From Selaginella moellendorffii (lineage: Eukaryota; Streptophyta; Lycopodiopsida; Selaginellales; Selaginellaceae): 64,000 nucleotides of DNA. Positions 32,600 through 44,660 of this stretch are shown here, piece after piece. The translations under genes were made by a program, and so were the position numbers. Location: assembly GCF_000143415.4 (NCBI RefSeq), contig NW_003314267.1, positions 1,247,309-1,311,308 of the forward strand, in the 5' to 3' direction. The notes under the pieces were generated by a model. It searched no databases. It was not told the DNA's origin and was given only the letters and a program-made list of their open reading frames with translations. Position 1 is the first letter of the stretch. Every line of letters begins with the position of its first letter.

Positions 32600-33360
32600 A
32601 ACCGGATGTGACTAAAGCGTAGTAGTAACTTTCTTTCTTTCCACTTTTGTGCTGATTTATACAAGTTTTTTCCTTTCATTTTTCTAAAGAGAAGGTTGCT
32701 AAGCAGATAACAAAACAATGCGAGTGCTATACCATAACAAGACCCGTTTTCAGGCAAGATTTCAAATCGGATAGAAATAACTTGCAACCGTCGTCGCCAT
32801 AACGTAGCAAAAACTTTTTCGTAGAACTGATTTACGGCAGCAACCTTGAAAAGTAGAGCATAAGTCAAAACATTATCCACAAAAGCCACAAAATCCTTAC
32901 CTTATCACTGTCTAAGCTGATATTTTGCATCGAGCCAAGCCGAACCACAACATTTCTTCCGCGTTCCAAATTCAGTTCGAAGCTTCCATTTTCGAGGGAG
33001 GCATCCCAACTTTGATGACAAGAACAGTGCCAAGTTACGATAGGAGAACCTGTCGTCACTGGAACTAAAGGAAAGCACGTAGGTGTGGAAGGTCAGTGGC
33101 AATGCCGTGAGTTTGTTCTTGTTCTTCGTGAGTTTCCTCTCGCAGCTCTGATCGATCCATGCCATGATTTTGCAGCAAAAGAGCGATGTTTAGAGCCCCG
33201 ACGCGTTGGAAGCCAAGCAGCTATGAAGAGCATCGGACTTAAAAGACTTTCGTGAAGACGCGTCAAGGATCTGTTGTTTATGTGTGATCCTTCGCTCTGA
33301 TGTGGTCCTGCCAGAGTATGTCCATGCGTAATACGACCGCTGCTCATCATTCTAGTATAG
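32600..33360 (-). other. possible unidentified gene on the minus strand
   Basis: A coding-like stretch (33059-32903) reads SPIVTWHCSCHQSWDASL and then LERGRNVVVRLGSM before a GTAAGG donor. A second possible exon follows at about 32849-32785. An 86-codon ORF in another frame (32905-33165) overlaps. I could not build a complete gene or recognise a domain. Confidence 0.3.
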
Positions 33361-33629
33361 CAGTATTCTTCTCAGTCTAGACTTGACAGACGCCGTGGTT
33401 TCCTACATAAAAGCGCATTCACTCTTATAACCTCACCAAGCTCATAGAAATGTGGCCACATATTAGAATACCAAAAGAAGGTAGGAGAGAGAAGGGTCTT
33501 GTGCAAAGCTTCTCTCTTTTGTGGAGATTTTGTAGCCGAAACTTCCCCTGTGATGAGTGATGTCTTGAAGTAAGTCTTCTCGTCTTTTATTGATGATCCT
33601 GTCACTTGGAGCAGACAATCCTTGTGCTT

Positions 33630-34135
33630 GATGTCCTGGAAGCTCTGATCGGTACTTGGGTGTCAGAAAAGTCGTCAGATAACTTGGATTCGTCTTCATA
33701 ATGTTTTGTCGGATAAACGGGAGTTAAAGCCGAGGATGAAGAAATCTATCCATAGATCCGAGACAGAGACCCCTCCTTCCTGGAAAACGCAAGCCGTTCG
33801 TGAGCACTCGCTGTCTATACATCGGGCAAGATCTATGCGGAACTTCTTTCCTCTAAGACTTCTCGCCGATGCGAACTCCGAGACGTTTGAAACTTCCGCC
33901 GCAAGTGATACTCCAGGCTCGCTTTGGGACGAGTTAACGCGTCTTGGACCGACTCTCTTCGAAATCACGCAGGTATAAAGCCCGACGCAAACTTTCATAG
34001 ACGAGATCGAGAACGAGAACAAAGACAAGTCAGCCGAGGCGCTGATGATCGAGAGAGCCTTGGACACCTCGTTGTCAAAGTTGCCGAGCGTGCAGATTCT
34101 CTGCTTGGTTTTCAGGAAGCTAAGATTTCCTGAGC
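33630..34135 (+). CDS. unidentified possible two-exon gene
   Basis: The plus frame through 33706-33972 is open and ends in a CAG/GTATAA donor-like border. A further open stretch to the TGA at 34135 reads FIDEIENENKDKSAEALMIE and continues Leu-rich. The composition is coding-like but no family is recognised and the start is not clear. The antisense 200-codon ORF is judged less likely. Confidence 0.3.
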
Positions 34136-34518
34136 TTGTCTGAGGTAAAGCTTTTCTTATTTGTGTCTGCGTTGTCACAAGCCACATTAATTGACGCAAG
34201 CGATGGCTCGGGACAACGAGGTTTCTAGCTTCGGCGAAAGCACACGGTATCTGGCGCTGCGAGGAAGATAGAAAAGATCTCGAGGATGCAAACGACACAA
34301 CTGGAAAGTAGCTGCCAAGGTAAGATCGATCCTGTTTTATTGTTATTCTCTAGAGTGATGTTCTCCGATTCTAAACAGGATGGTTTGAGCCAGCAAATTC
34401 GGATTTCTTGTCAAAGAGTACAGCCAATTTAGCTCCATTGTCATCAGCCACTTTATATACAGAATGTCGGGATATCAGGAGGCAAAATCTCGATCGATGA
34501 CAAAAGTTCCCGACTTTT

Positions 34519-35260
34519 CTATACCGGCACCCTTCTTGAGCGGAAGCGATCGAATATCTGAAACGAGGAGAGTTAACTTCCCACAAATCGGGAGGGAGAA
34601 AGCCGGAGAAAGCTTACCGAGACGAAGAAGGGCTGTTGGAAGAACCAGCCAAGAACTGGAACTCTATACAAGAAGACCACCACCGTCGGGAGGAAGCCAC
34701 TGCGCATGAACACAACTTTCTTACGTGAGAAGAGAAACGAGGCTCGAGAACTTTGCCGACCTGAAGAGGATGATAAAACCATACGCTTCGATGATCATTC
34801 CAACCACGGGCCATCCGAGGATGACGAGGACAAATCCCACCAGGAAAGATATCGTGCCCTGCAGCCGCAGCGCGGCGATCAAACTTGCAAAAACAAAGGA
34901 AGAAAAATGCCGCGGGAGAAGAATTCTCATACCTTGAAGTTGCGTCGCTTGGCGAAGAAGAAGAGCGTCGACTTGGGACCAATCGTGAGAGTAACGCCGG
35001 ACAAGAACAAGATCTGCAACAAAGGAACAAGAAAAGATTAAAAACTCTTCAATTCTTCCTGCGATTTGCGCTCACGTTTCCCATGGCCAGAAGGGCCTTG
35101 TCGAAGAAGAAGATCAATCCCAGAAACGTGAAGAGCACCCCGAATCCAGTGAGGCCAATTCCAATCTCTAAAAATTCCCAGAGCTGAGAACTGGAGCTAG
35201 AAGAAAGAAAATGCTGCAGCTAGACTTACTCTTGTAATCGTTCACATCCATCGACAACAT
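34519..35260 (-). CDS. GOT1: vesicle transport protein GOT1, 140 residues
   Basis: Six exons (35260-35230, 35167-35076, 35013-34933, 34858-34761, 34699-34618, 34557-34519) give 423 bases in frame. The product has the four-helix GOT1/SFT2 layout: [86 protein letters not shown] and the conserved end RSRRVPV. GOT1 proteins help COPII-linked ER-to-Golgi traffic. Length and ends match the family exactly. Telo-box-like CCCTAACCC and AAACCCTAG lie just upstream (about 35360-35405). Confidence 0.95.
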
Positions 35261-35409
35261 CGCGGCGGGAGTCCTCGCGCCTGGGCAGCTCGCGCTCGCT
35301 GATCTAGGGCTTGAGAGCTCCAAGCGCGCCCTGGGTTCGAATCTCCGCCCAAGCAAAATCCACAAACCCTAGGAAATAGAAAAACAGAGATGCCCTAACC
35401 CTACATTTT

Positions 35410-37700
35410 CAAAAAGATGCCAGGGGCATCTTCTACAGATTTAAGAAACTGTACGGAACATTCGCGGTGATCTCGGGGAGAGTAAAAAAACGTGATAAAC
35501 TCGAAAGATTTGCACACAGTAATTTGTAGATTCCTGTCTGACATGCCCGATTGACTTTCGCGGCCGCGTTTTGGCCCAAATCCCAACGTCGCCGCGGAGA
35601 CGATGACACCAAACTTTGTAAACAAGGACATTCTCTCCAAAAGAAAATCCACAGGACATTCTTTGTTCAAGCCTGGTTGTATGGCAACGATTGGACGACA
35701 CTGCCAAGAATTTTAATCCAGAGTGTCGGCGATCTCACAATCTCGCCAGTGAAAAGAATCGTAAAACAATCCATACCTCTCTTCTCGCGGGAAAAGTTTT
35801 GCTCGCTCCAAGAGACAAGAGAGCGAGCGAAGAAAAGCCCTCCTTCACACACAGACCTTTCACAGCAGCTTTAGGATAGCGAAAGGAAAAGAACTATAAT
35901 GTTTTGTTACCCGCTTTTGACGACACTCGACACCACCGCGCGGCGCACAGGAGCGAGCAAATTTAAGATTCCGGACGCCATGAGTTCTTTTCCTGCAGCA
36001 AAACGCAGCGCGGAATTAGCTTCGCGCAAGCAGACAAGCGCTTGCCAGTTTCTTAATCGAAAAATTCTTAAGTTATTCTCACCTCTCACTCACCAGCCAG
36101 CCAGCAGCCAGGAAAGACTCTTGACCCCCTTGAAAAAACAACCTTGCAAAAAGTCCAACATTTCCATCATCCGAAGACCAGGAAGAAGAAAACACCAAAA
36201 TTCGAAAGGACGAAGAAAAAAAAAACTACAAGACAAAAGAAGAAGAAGAAACTGAGCTGGATGTAACGGGCAGCAGCATACAATCGTCTGATGAACCAAC
36301 CATCTCCAATGCAGGCAAACAGCAAAAAGGAAGAAGACTGACCTCCACTCCAGAAGACCCTCGGAAGCCTTTGCAGTACGCTTGACCCACCTATAGAAAG
36401 CCTTTGCAGCACATAAGGCCCACGCCGAAAGAGAAATATATATATCTGCCGATTAAATACATACCTTAGAATGAGAGAGACACCGAGCCGTATGTATGGT
36501 GGTCACTGGTGTTGTGGACCACACACTACAGACCGAAATAAAGAAGGATCATCGGCTCCGACCACCAACAGTGGCCAGGAGGCAGGCTACCGCTCAGTAG
36601 CATATCTAGCGGTAGCCGGAGAGCGCTTGGTTCGTAGCAGCAGCTGCCAGGAGGATTAAACAAACGAGGCAGGAAATAAATGACGAGGATAACGTATCTA
36701 GCACGCCTCTGTAACGGCCACTAGTTGATGCCCGGCTGCAAGGATCTGATCTGAATAGGATTTCACTTGACACTGATCAGTTGAGCGCTATAAACTTTGT
36801 CGCAAAGCTCACACCTTTCGATCGCAACTTTGAATTTGTTCAGGAGCCAAGCCGTCCGTCCAGCCGTAATTGCTCTCCTCTCTACATATTCCTGACACAG
36901 GGAGCGGACTTTATACATGCAAAAACAAAACAAAGTCTCCGTCCTACGTACAAAAGCCAAAACATTACCTCCTTGTCTTTGTATCATGGCTCGACAAGCG
37001 AGAGTGCCACCTAAACTTATGCGTCTTGTCGAGCAGTAATATGAAACGCACTTTGGAGGGAGCTGAGCGCTGGCTGCTGCTGCTTATCTGTCCCGCTCGC
37101 CAGCTCTCACGAGACCCGGCGCGTGCGTTCATGCAAACAAGACATAAGTCACGTCCCACAGTGAGGAGGAGAGAAATTAGAAAAAGAAAAGAGAAGCAAA
37201 GAGCAGGAACTTACAACCAAGCACCAGCGTTCTGTTTGCATAATTAATTTCTCGGAACTCGTCAGGACGGCGGGCAAGAGGCACGGACGAGCGAACGGAA
37301 GACGAGGACCGCAAGGCAACGAGAGAGACAACACACAGTTCGTAGCAACATGACAACACCGACTTACTAGAGAGCATCTCCTCTTGATCCGCAGGAGAAA
37401 AACAACGATAAACAATGCCTCGGCAGGCGTCCTACTCGTACCGAGGGGAGTGACAACCAAGCATTCACACTGGTCGTACTACGTAGCCCAACTCAAGACT
37501 TTTTCACGTCAACCTGAAGCTGGATATGATGATTCAACTTTGGGAAACAACAGGAGAGAGGAGAGTCCTCTGCTCAGTTGCTGAAGGAACTCTACTGTTC
37601 CTGTTAGTAACTGCAAAGAGGACGGGAAGGCTCCTCTCATCTACCTAAAGGTAGCAAGCAAGGCTAACAATCAGGAGTACCTTAATGCTGGACAGAAAAC
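35410..37700. other. 2.3 kb without a supported gene
   Basis: Many short ORFs occur on both strands, biased to Arg/Lys/Ser by purine-rich sequence, with no domain or splice chain. A TA run lies at 36437-36448. It may hold an RNA gene or untranslated region of SOSEKI, but nothing can be supported. Confidence 0.3.
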
Positions 37701-37704
37701 CTCG

Positions 37705-39290
37705 TCACTCTGCGCTGTAGCAACTGAGCTCCAACTTGAGCGGCCCATTTCCCCGGCTCAGGTCGTATTTGACGTTCCTCGAGCAATAGGTCCCGGATTT
37801 CGACAGTCTCCCATACTGCCTGAAAAACAAAAGAGCTTAGCTTCCAATAGAGCCAAACACTGATATGCTTTACCTGCCGAGCAAGGAAAAGCCTCTACCC
37901 CGCGATGGAGATGTTGGCTTCAGGATCTCCTTCACATCTACAAGAGCCGGCACCTTATGAACTCGGCCTTCCTCAGACGCATCGGAGGAATTAAAGCTAT
38001 CGCCCGTAGTGGACTGCTGCGTCTCTCTGGAGGTGTCACTGAAGAAAAGATTGTCTCCATCTGCTCGCAAGTCCCTACTGTGCTCATCGGGAGAGTACTC
38101 CGATGAAACGTCCTTGGAGGCCGCCAGAGGTGGATTCACTGCCTGATCTTTCGTATTAAGACCCCCGCAATACGACAAGACGTGTAGAAACACCCAAGAC
38201 GATGAGCCATTCTTCGTCTTCAGCCTGAGATGCTCTGGTTCCTTGTCATGCGGGACAAACCTTTTGGACTTCCCATGTTTCTTAGCTCCCGGGGGCGACG
38301 AAGAAGCATCGACACCAAGAACCACCTCGTCCGGTGCCAATTTCTGCTGCCTCGGAACTTTAGTATCCTGTCCTGGCATTCTCGAGTCAAAGCTTGTTGC
38401 AGTAGCGGTAGAAGCCTGGCCCATTTTTCTTCGCTGTTCTTCAGTTTGAGTAGTCGCATCGCACCCCTGATCGATTACCGCCGGCGTCTTTATGGTGTAG
38501 ACTTTCAACTCATTAAAGGTGGATTCCTGGAGAATGCTTCCCGTTGAATGCCTCACCCCAGTATCCACAATCCCATCGCTAAGTTTGTCCTCCGGAAAAC
38601 CATTGTCCAAAACCGTCTTTTGCTTACAAGCCGGCTGCTCGTAAGATCTTCTCACCGCGAGCGGCAAGAAGGAATTGGGCTCTGGTTTCGACGTATTTGC
38701 CGAGGTGCTGTCTATAGCTGTAAGCCAAGACTCCGCTCCCCTATACTTCCTCTGAAGTACTTCGCCCGGCTGCTTACATTTTGGTACTGCGATGAAACAT
38801 CAAAAAAGAATCACACAACTGGGCCTAGTACAAGATCTTACCTTGCTTTTCGACGATTTCTGATCCCTTGAGGACGTATTCTCCAGAAGCCACAGGCAGT
38901 ACAAAATCGTCATCAGAGACATCTTGCCAGATACTCGTATTTTTGTAAATTCTAGAAGAGAGGATTCACGGCGCCATGATTAGCAAGCGAAGACCAAGAA
39001 CGAAAGAAAGAACATCGCCGCAGCCTATACCTCTTGAAAGACCACGCATACATCACTGGCATCCTGCATCCGCGCAACGCCGTCAATCTAAACTTCACAT
39101 CTGTTGCATAGTCGGCTTAGAACACATTCGCAAGAATGAGGGATTTCCTACCTCGCAATCGAAGCCCCGGAGCGTGAAACGCGACATCGATCATGTGAGG
39201 CGAATCCACCTTGCCATTTCGAGAGAGATAGTAGACGACCTGAGCCATGGTGTGGCCGTAGTCCGGATCGAAATCCACCTGCATTCTCAT
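37705..39290 (-). CDS. SOK: SOSEKI polarity protein (DUF966), 448 residues
   Basis: Five exons (39290-39152, 39100-39031, 38951-38842, 38786-37874, 37819-37705) give 1347 bases in frame. The N-terminal DIX-like domain is clear: QVVYYLSRNGKVDSPHMIDV, GLRLRDVKFRLTALRGCRMP, YAWSFKRIYKNTSIWQDVSDDD and GEYVLKGSEI. This domain polymerises and places SOSEKI proteins at cell corners in land plants. The rest is Ser-rich and disordered with short conserved patches (HLRLKTKNGSSSWVF; CGGLNTKD) as in other family members. Land-plant SOSEKIs usually occur as small families; only one is seen here. Confidence 0.92.
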
Positions 39291-39299
39291 CCAATATTT

Positions 39300-40140
39300 C
39301 CTAAAACCCTGTGCCTGCGCCCCTCCGCTAGCTCGATCGCTCGCTCACTCGCTCCTGCCCTTCACGATGATCTCAGCGCCTCCCCCGCGATATTTCTCAC
39401 AGAAACCGCCGCCCGGGATCAGGATCAAGATGAAATGCCGCCGTTGCCGGCCGGATCATCGAAATCCAAGAAAACACCCTTGCGATTCCAACGAATTCGC
39501 TGCCAAACCGGATCGCGCCGTGACGAGCGAACAAGATTTTGAATAGTTGCCCGCTGTGCCACTGATCACTGCCAGGGCGCCCGGAGCCAAGCCGGCAGCT
39601 AGCTCCAGCGCAAGAACACCACGCCTGATACCCTAGTGATTCGCTCTACATGCAGAAACAAACCCACACCCAAACGACAAACAAGGGGGCTCTGCTATGC
39701 TTCCCATAGCCCAAGTTAGAAGGAAAAGAACGAGCTCCATCGTCGGATGCCCCGTCGCAAGATCGTGGCCCTCCATGCAAACTGTCCAGCTGGCACGCCG
39801 CTCTGCCGTTGGTTCGTCGCCGCCCAACGGCCAAGATTGGCCACGGGGCTTTCCCGCCACCGTGGTGACTCGCGGTGTCGTCAGCCAGGGAGTCGTTCCC
39901 GGTTTGGAGTTTACCTGGTTCTCGGTAAAAACAAACGCTACCACATGCTAAACTATCTCGGTAAAAGAAATGCTTCATTCACTCACGAAGGATCGTGCAA
40001 TGAGTTAATGGGCAAGTTTTTCGTTTCCTCGCTCGCCAGTGATTTCTAGGTGGAAGGTTTGACGAAGAACTTTAGAAGAGGATTTTCTGTAAGGTTTGAA
40101 AAATAATTGAGCGATGGTGTACCGGATCTCTGACTACCTA
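39300..40140. other. intergenic, no supported gene
   Basis: The 5' flank of SOSEKI and the 5' flank of the PPR gene. Overlapping ORFs at 39633-40049 on both strands are mutually exclusive and have no motifs. Confidence 0.3.
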
Positions 40141-40141
40141 C

Positions 40142-42733
40142 ATGACAGCATGTCGATCGAGCACGAATTATTTTCTCTCGCGATCGCCCTGGATTTGTAG
40201 AAGCTTCTTTGCTGGGTGTGGAGAAATCGACGCTACCCAGGCTGGAATCGCAGCTGGACTGAGGAGCTGTGGCGCCGATCGAGCTCTCGAGGCCGGGAAG
40301 AAACTCCACGCGGCGATTCAATCCAGCGCCCGCTTCGCGAGCGACGTCTATCTCGCCAATCTCGCGATTCAAATGTATGGCAACTGCGGGAGCGTCGAGG
40401 ATGCCGCGAGAGCTTTCGTGGCGCTGGGCGATCGGAGGAACTCCTTCTCGTGGAACATCATGCTCGGCGTGTTTGCTCGGAGTGGCGATCCGGAGAGAGC
40501 CAAGGAGATCTTCGATGCGATGCCCCGGAAGGATGTGATCTCCTGGAATGCCACCGTCTCGGCCTATGCCCAAAACGGGCATAGCGCCGAGGCGATGGTC
40601 CTGTTTGATCGTATGCCCCAGCACGACGTTGTGTCGTGGAATGCGATCATCACTAGCTTTGGCGATGGCTTCGACCCAGATTCGGGATTTAGGATCTTCG
40701 CCGAGATGGAGGAGCGCAATCTCGTGTCGTGGAACGCGATCCTCGAAGCGCATACCAAGAGCGGGCATCTGTCACAGTCGATCAATATCTTCGATAGAAT
40801 GCCGCAGAGGAGCGTAATATCATGGAACCTGATGATTGCCGCAAATGCGAGGCACGGAAATCCCGACGAGGCCGAGAGATTCTTCGATCAATCGCCAGAG
40901 CTGGATGCCTTCTCCTGGACGACGCTCCTGACATTGCGCTCGGATCTCGGCCAGCTGCAAGAAGCTATGGCGTGCTTCGCCGCCATCCGCCGCAAGAACG
41001 TTGTTACCTGGAATGCAATCGTCGCGGCATTCGCCGATAACGATTCTCTCGCCGATGCCAAGCGCGCATTCGATCTGATGCCTCAGCGTGACGCCATCGC
41101 CTTCACTTGCGTCGTCGCCGCCTCTGGATTGAGCGGCTACGTCCAAGACGCCATAGAAATATTTGCCCTCATGCCCTGGAAGAACACCATCTCATGGAAC
41201 ACGATGCTCGCGGTATATGCGCAAAACGGCATCCTGGACGCGGCGGTCGAGATATTCCAGCACATTCCAAGGAAAACATCCGCCACGTGGACAACCTTGA
41301 TCGTAGGATATTCTGTCAACAGGCGGCTGGATGCTGCCACATGGCTGCTCCAGAGGATGCCACGTCATGACGCTATGACATGCGACGCTGTTCTCGAGGC
41401 GTTTGTGGAGAGCTCTCGGCTGGACGAAGCCAAGAACTTCTTTGACGTAGCGCCGATCGCGAGCACTTCGAGCTGGAGCACGATGATTGCCGCATTCGCG
41501 AGCGATGGGCGCAGGGACGATGCGATGCTGCTCTTCCAGAGATCGCCGCAATGGAGCATCGCATCGTGGAACGCGGCGATCCAAGCGAATGCCGCGGCTG
41601 GGGAAATAGAGCGAGCCATCGCGATCCTGGAGGAGATGCCCGGGAGGGATTTGGCCTCCTGGACGATCATCAGTGTGGCATTCGTTTCTAGCGGAGATCC
41701 GGTACGAGGAAGATCGATTCTCGCAGAGAATGTGAGCTTCAAATCCATCGCGTCTTGGAATACACTTCTTACCGCAAATGCCCAGAACTCGCACATCGCG
41801 GAATCGCGATTGATCTTCGAGGGAATGGAGCACCGCGATGCTAGCTCTTGGAATTCAATCGTGTGCGCCTATTTCTTGAATGGAATTCCGGATCGTGCCA
41901 CCGATCTCTTCAGAAAAATGCCCGCCTGGAATATGATCTCATGGAACACGATGATCACTGGCTACGCCCACAACGATCGTGGCACCGCCGCGATCCAGCT
42001 CTTCCGGACCATGGACCTGGAAGGATTCACGCCCGAGCGCGCGACATTCATTGCGATCTTGGGCGCTTGCTCGAGCATCCCAGCGATCGATGCCTCTTTC
42101 GTGGATCTCATCCAAGCCCTCGTCGTGGATGCCGGCCTCCATGTCGATCGCATCATCGCCAATGCGCTCATCAGCCTCTACGCCAAATCGGGCAGCCTGG
42201 AGCGCGCCGCCAGGATCTTCCACGCCATGGCGGAGAGCGATCACCGAGACGTGGTCACCTGGAACGCGATGATCGCGGCCCACGCCCGGAGCGGCAATGG
42301 CAAGCTCGCTATCTGGACCTTCCACGCGATGCTACTCGAGGGGCTGATCCCCGACGCCATCACTCTTATGGTCGTGCTCTCGTCGTGCAGCCACGCCGGG
42401 CTCGTCGATCAGGGCTGGCAGATCCTCGCCTCGGCAATCGCGGGCGATCACAGCCTAGCTCTCACGGACGATCACTTCGCGTGCCTGGCGGATCTCCTGG
42501 CGAGGTCGGGGCGGCTGGGCGAGGCCGAGGAAGTGGTGACCAGCAAGATCGTGAATCCCGGCGAGGTCCTGGGGTGGAAGACGCTGCTGGGCGCTTCCAA
42601 GAATCACGGAAACATCGATCTGGCGGCGCGATCGGCCGAGTGGCTGTTTCGTCTCGACCAGAAAAGCTCCGCCGCGTCTTACATTTTGCTGTCCAGCGCC
42701 CTGGAAAACGCTAGTCAACGGAGTCAATGCTAG
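40142..42733 (+). CDS. pentatricopeptide repeat protein, S-motif array, 863 residues
   Basis: Intronless. After about 60 residues an array of about sixteen back-to-back 31-residue motifs follows, each of the form (D/N)..(S/T)WN..(I/L)..(Y/F)A..G....A...F..MP.. (for example DVISWNATVSAYAQNGHS). A standard P-L-S stretch and a truncated E-like end (LGWKTLLGASKNHGNIDL) close the protein; there is no DYW deaminase. Such proteins act in mitochondria or plastids on RNA, each motif reading about one base. The N-terminus (Arg/Ser-rich, few acids) could be a targeting peptide. A second protein of the same plan lies at 59910. Target RNA is unknown. Confidence 0.9.
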   Translation: MTACRSSTNYFLSRSPWICRSFFAGCGEIDATQAGIAAGLRSCGADRALEAGKKLHAAIQSSARFASDVYLANLAIQMYGNCGSVEDAARAFVALGDRRNSFSWNIMLGVFARSGDPERAKEIFDAMPRKDVISWNATVSAYAQNGHSAEAMVLFDRMPQHDVVSWNAIITSFGDGFDPDSGFRIFAEMEERNLVSWNAILEAHTKSGHLSQSINIFDRMPQRSVISWNLMIAANARHGNPDEAERFFDQSPELDAFSWTTLLTLRSDLGQLQEAMACFAAIRRKNVVTWNAIVAAFADNDSLADAKRAFDLMPQRDAIAFTCVVAASGLSGYVQDAIEIFALMPWKNTISWNTMLAVYAQNGILDAAVEIFQHIPRKTSATWTTLIVGYSVNRRLDAATWLLQRMPRHDAMTCDAVLEAFVESSRLDEAKNFFDVAPIASTSSWSTMIAAFASDGRRDDAMLLFQRSPQWSIASWNAAIQANAAAGEIERAIAILEEMPGRDLASWTIISVAFVSSGDPVRGRSILAENVSFKSIASWNTLLTANAQNSHIAESRLIFEGMEHRDASSWNSIVCAYFLNGIPDRATDLFRKMPAWNMISWNTMITGYAHNDRGTAAIQLFRTMDLEGFTPERATFIAILGACSSIPAIDASFVDLIQALVVDAGLHVDRIIANALISLYAKSGSLERAARIFHAMAESDHRDVVTWNAMIAAHARSGNGKLAIWTFHAMLLEGLIPDAITLMVVLSSCSHAGLVDQGWQILASAIAGDHSLALTDDHFACLADLLARSGRLGEAEEVVTSKIVNPGEVLGWKTLLGASKNHGNIDLAARSAEWLFRLDQKSSAASYILLSSALENASQRSQC

Positions 42734-42845
42734 ACCACGATTTGACTTTTAAAAAGTCAAAGCACGGGTGTTTAAAATTAACACGGAGAATATTCGATGG
42801 CTCTAATTGGGAAGGGTGTTCTAACCCTAGAGGAACGGAGCGCCA

Positions 42846-43428
42846 ATGTCGTCGCGCGTGGCAGCTCTGTGGAATCATCCTGCTGGTCCCAAGACGAGTA
42901 AGTAGCGATCGATCCATCCATTTCCTTGTCTCTGCGGATCCAGCTCGCGAAATTCTTACTCCTGCCCTCTTTTCTCTCTTCGCGCGATGAAATCTCAGTC
43001 CATTTCTGGGCGCCGACGTTCAAGTGGGGGATTTCCTTCGCCAACATTGCGGATTTCTCTAAGCCGCCGGAAAAGATCTCGTATCCTCAGCAATGCGGTG
43101 AGATTCTCGTGTTTCTTTCCTCTACTGTGGCTGACTCATTGACCTTTTTCATGCTCTAGCCGTCACTTGCACGGGGATAATCTGGTCGAGATATAGCACT
43201 GTGATCAATCCGGTATGGTCCCTTTTCCCTCTCTGGACGAAAGAAAACTTCTTTCTTTTCGTGTTCCCAGATCAATTGGAACCTGTTCAGTGTCAACATC
43301 TTCATGGCTGGAACAGGAATCTATCAGCTCTCTCGAAAAATCAGGTTTCTTCCCGTTTTCTTCTGTAGCATCACTGAAAAGTTCTCGTTTGTCACTTCAG
43401 GCAAGACTACCTCAAAGACAAAGAGTGA
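42846..43428 (+). CDS. MPC: mitochondrial pyruvate carrier subunit, 101 residues
   Basis: Five exons (42846-42897, 42999-43097, 43160-43212, 43271-43344, 43401-43428) give 306 bases in frame. The product reads MSSRVAALWNHPAGPKT, then IHFWAPTFKWGISFANIADF, KPPEKISYPQQ, GIIWSRYSTVINPINWNL and FMAGTGIYQLSRKIR. These are the signature blocks of MPC2-type carriers (three short helices, inner mitochondrial membrane, obligate heterodimer with MPC1). Length is typical. A telo-box-like AACCCTAG lies just before the ATG. Confidence 0.95.
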
Positions 43429-43636
43429 TCGATCGGATCGGAAAGACACACAGTCGCTGTTTGTACGAAGGCACTCGATTAAAACAGGCTAGCTCCGCCA
43501 TTTTTTCGGGCCATCGTCCCACAAAGATTTGATCTTTCCTCTCTTCCAGACTCCAGACTTACAAATTGATTAACAGGGAAAGTACATCACAAGAAAAAAT
43601 GGTACACAAAGTCAGGTCGTCGTCTAGATCTCTCCA

Positions 43637-44449
43637 TCAATTCTCCTTGACGGCCTCGTCGTTGAGAAGCTGCTTTTTCCGCTCCACCTCGAAAGACTTT
43701 GCCGCTCTCCGGATCTTCGTCCCGGGTTTCTTGGACGCATAGAACTTGATCAATCCGGCCCACAGCTTGTACACCCAGACCAAGCTCCCGACGAGCGCCA
43801 GCGCCGACTTCGCCATCCAGCACCGCACCAGGAGCCTGGGAATCACTCCATCGGCAGCCCCGGACAAGTAGAACTTGCTGATCCGGAACACCAGCACAGG
43901 TCCCAGCCCGACGCGAAACACCGTGAAGATGACAGTGAAGAACGGCGAGAGCCTCTCGTAGACCGTCTTCATGGCCGGGGAGATATCGCGACCCATACGG
44001 CAGATCGTCCAGATGTTTTGGAAGGGGCTGGTGGCCTCGCCCACGGCCACCATCGCCATGGCGGACAGAGCTCCATGGCCGACGAAGTACCTGCAAGAGA
44101 TCATGTAGCTGGAGGTGGCAATGTGGTGGAGGACGAAGAGGTAGTCGCCCGGGGCGACGAGGAGGTAGTGGGCGAGGTCGACGAGGAAGTACGCGGTGCT
44201 ATACTCGAGGATCTTGTTCTGGGTCGCGGAATTTGGGGCTGCCAGATCCCAGGGCGATTGCCAGGCGTTGTATCCCGCCAGCGCCGTGATGGTGGTGCCG
44301 TGGATGATCGACACCGCGCAGCTCGCCGCCTCGTAGCGCTTGATCCCCCTCCATTTGCGGAAGAGCGTCTGGTAGGAGATCCCATAAATCGCGGCGAAGA
44401 GCGCCACCGAGTAGAGCAGCACCGGCGACCATAGATCCAAGCTTGCCAT
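43637..44449 (-). CDS. TLC-domain membrane protein (TMEM56/TLCD4-like), 270 residues
   Basis: Intronless. About seven membrane helices. TLC motifs include FRKWRGIKRYEAASCAVSII, TAYFLVDLAHYLL, DYLFVLHHIATSSYMI with the conserved His pair, and GHGALSAMAMVAVGEATSPF. It is closest to the plant TLC/TMEM56 group, whose enzymatic role is unsettled, and lacks the full ceramide-synthase Lag1p motif. The tail is Lys-rich, with no clear retrieval signal. A telo-box-like AACCCTAAG lies at about 44492. Confidence 0.9.
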   Translation of the reverse strand: MASLDLWSPVLLYSVALFAAIYGISYQTLFRKWRGIKRYEAASCAVSIIHGTTITALAGYNAWQSPWDLAAPNSATQNKILEYSTAYFLVDLAHYLLVAPGDYLFVLHHIATSSYMISCRYFVGHGALSAMAMVAVGEATSPFQNIWTICRMGRDISPAMKTVYERLSPFFTVIFTVFRVGLGPVLVFRISKFYLSGAADGVIPRLLVRCWMAKSALALVGSLVWVYKLWAGLIKFYASKKPGTKIRRAAKSFEVERKKQLLNDEAVKEN

Positions 44450-44660
44450 GGCGAAAGAACGAACGCCCAGAAGGAAAAGAGCGTACTTTCAACCCTAAGG
44501 GAAAGGTGACTATTTCTTTAAAGGACACCTGTGCTTTACCAGCCTGTCCGTACAATGCCACCGTGGTGGTATATTCCTTCCCTTTGTGCGAGAAGATGCC
44601 CCCGGAAACGAATAGCGTACGGGAATATGCGCTTTTTACGAAAATCTTGTGGATTATGGA

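Noticed and set aside
33696-34298. 200-codon minus ORF
   Set aside because: No start context, splice links or domain; the plus strand here has better coding character. Kept only as an alternative.
41848-42714. 288-codon Arg/His/Ser-rich ORF inside the first PPR gene
   Set aside because: A GC-rich repeat gene produces long shadow frames; composition is not protein-like and the PPR frame is certain.
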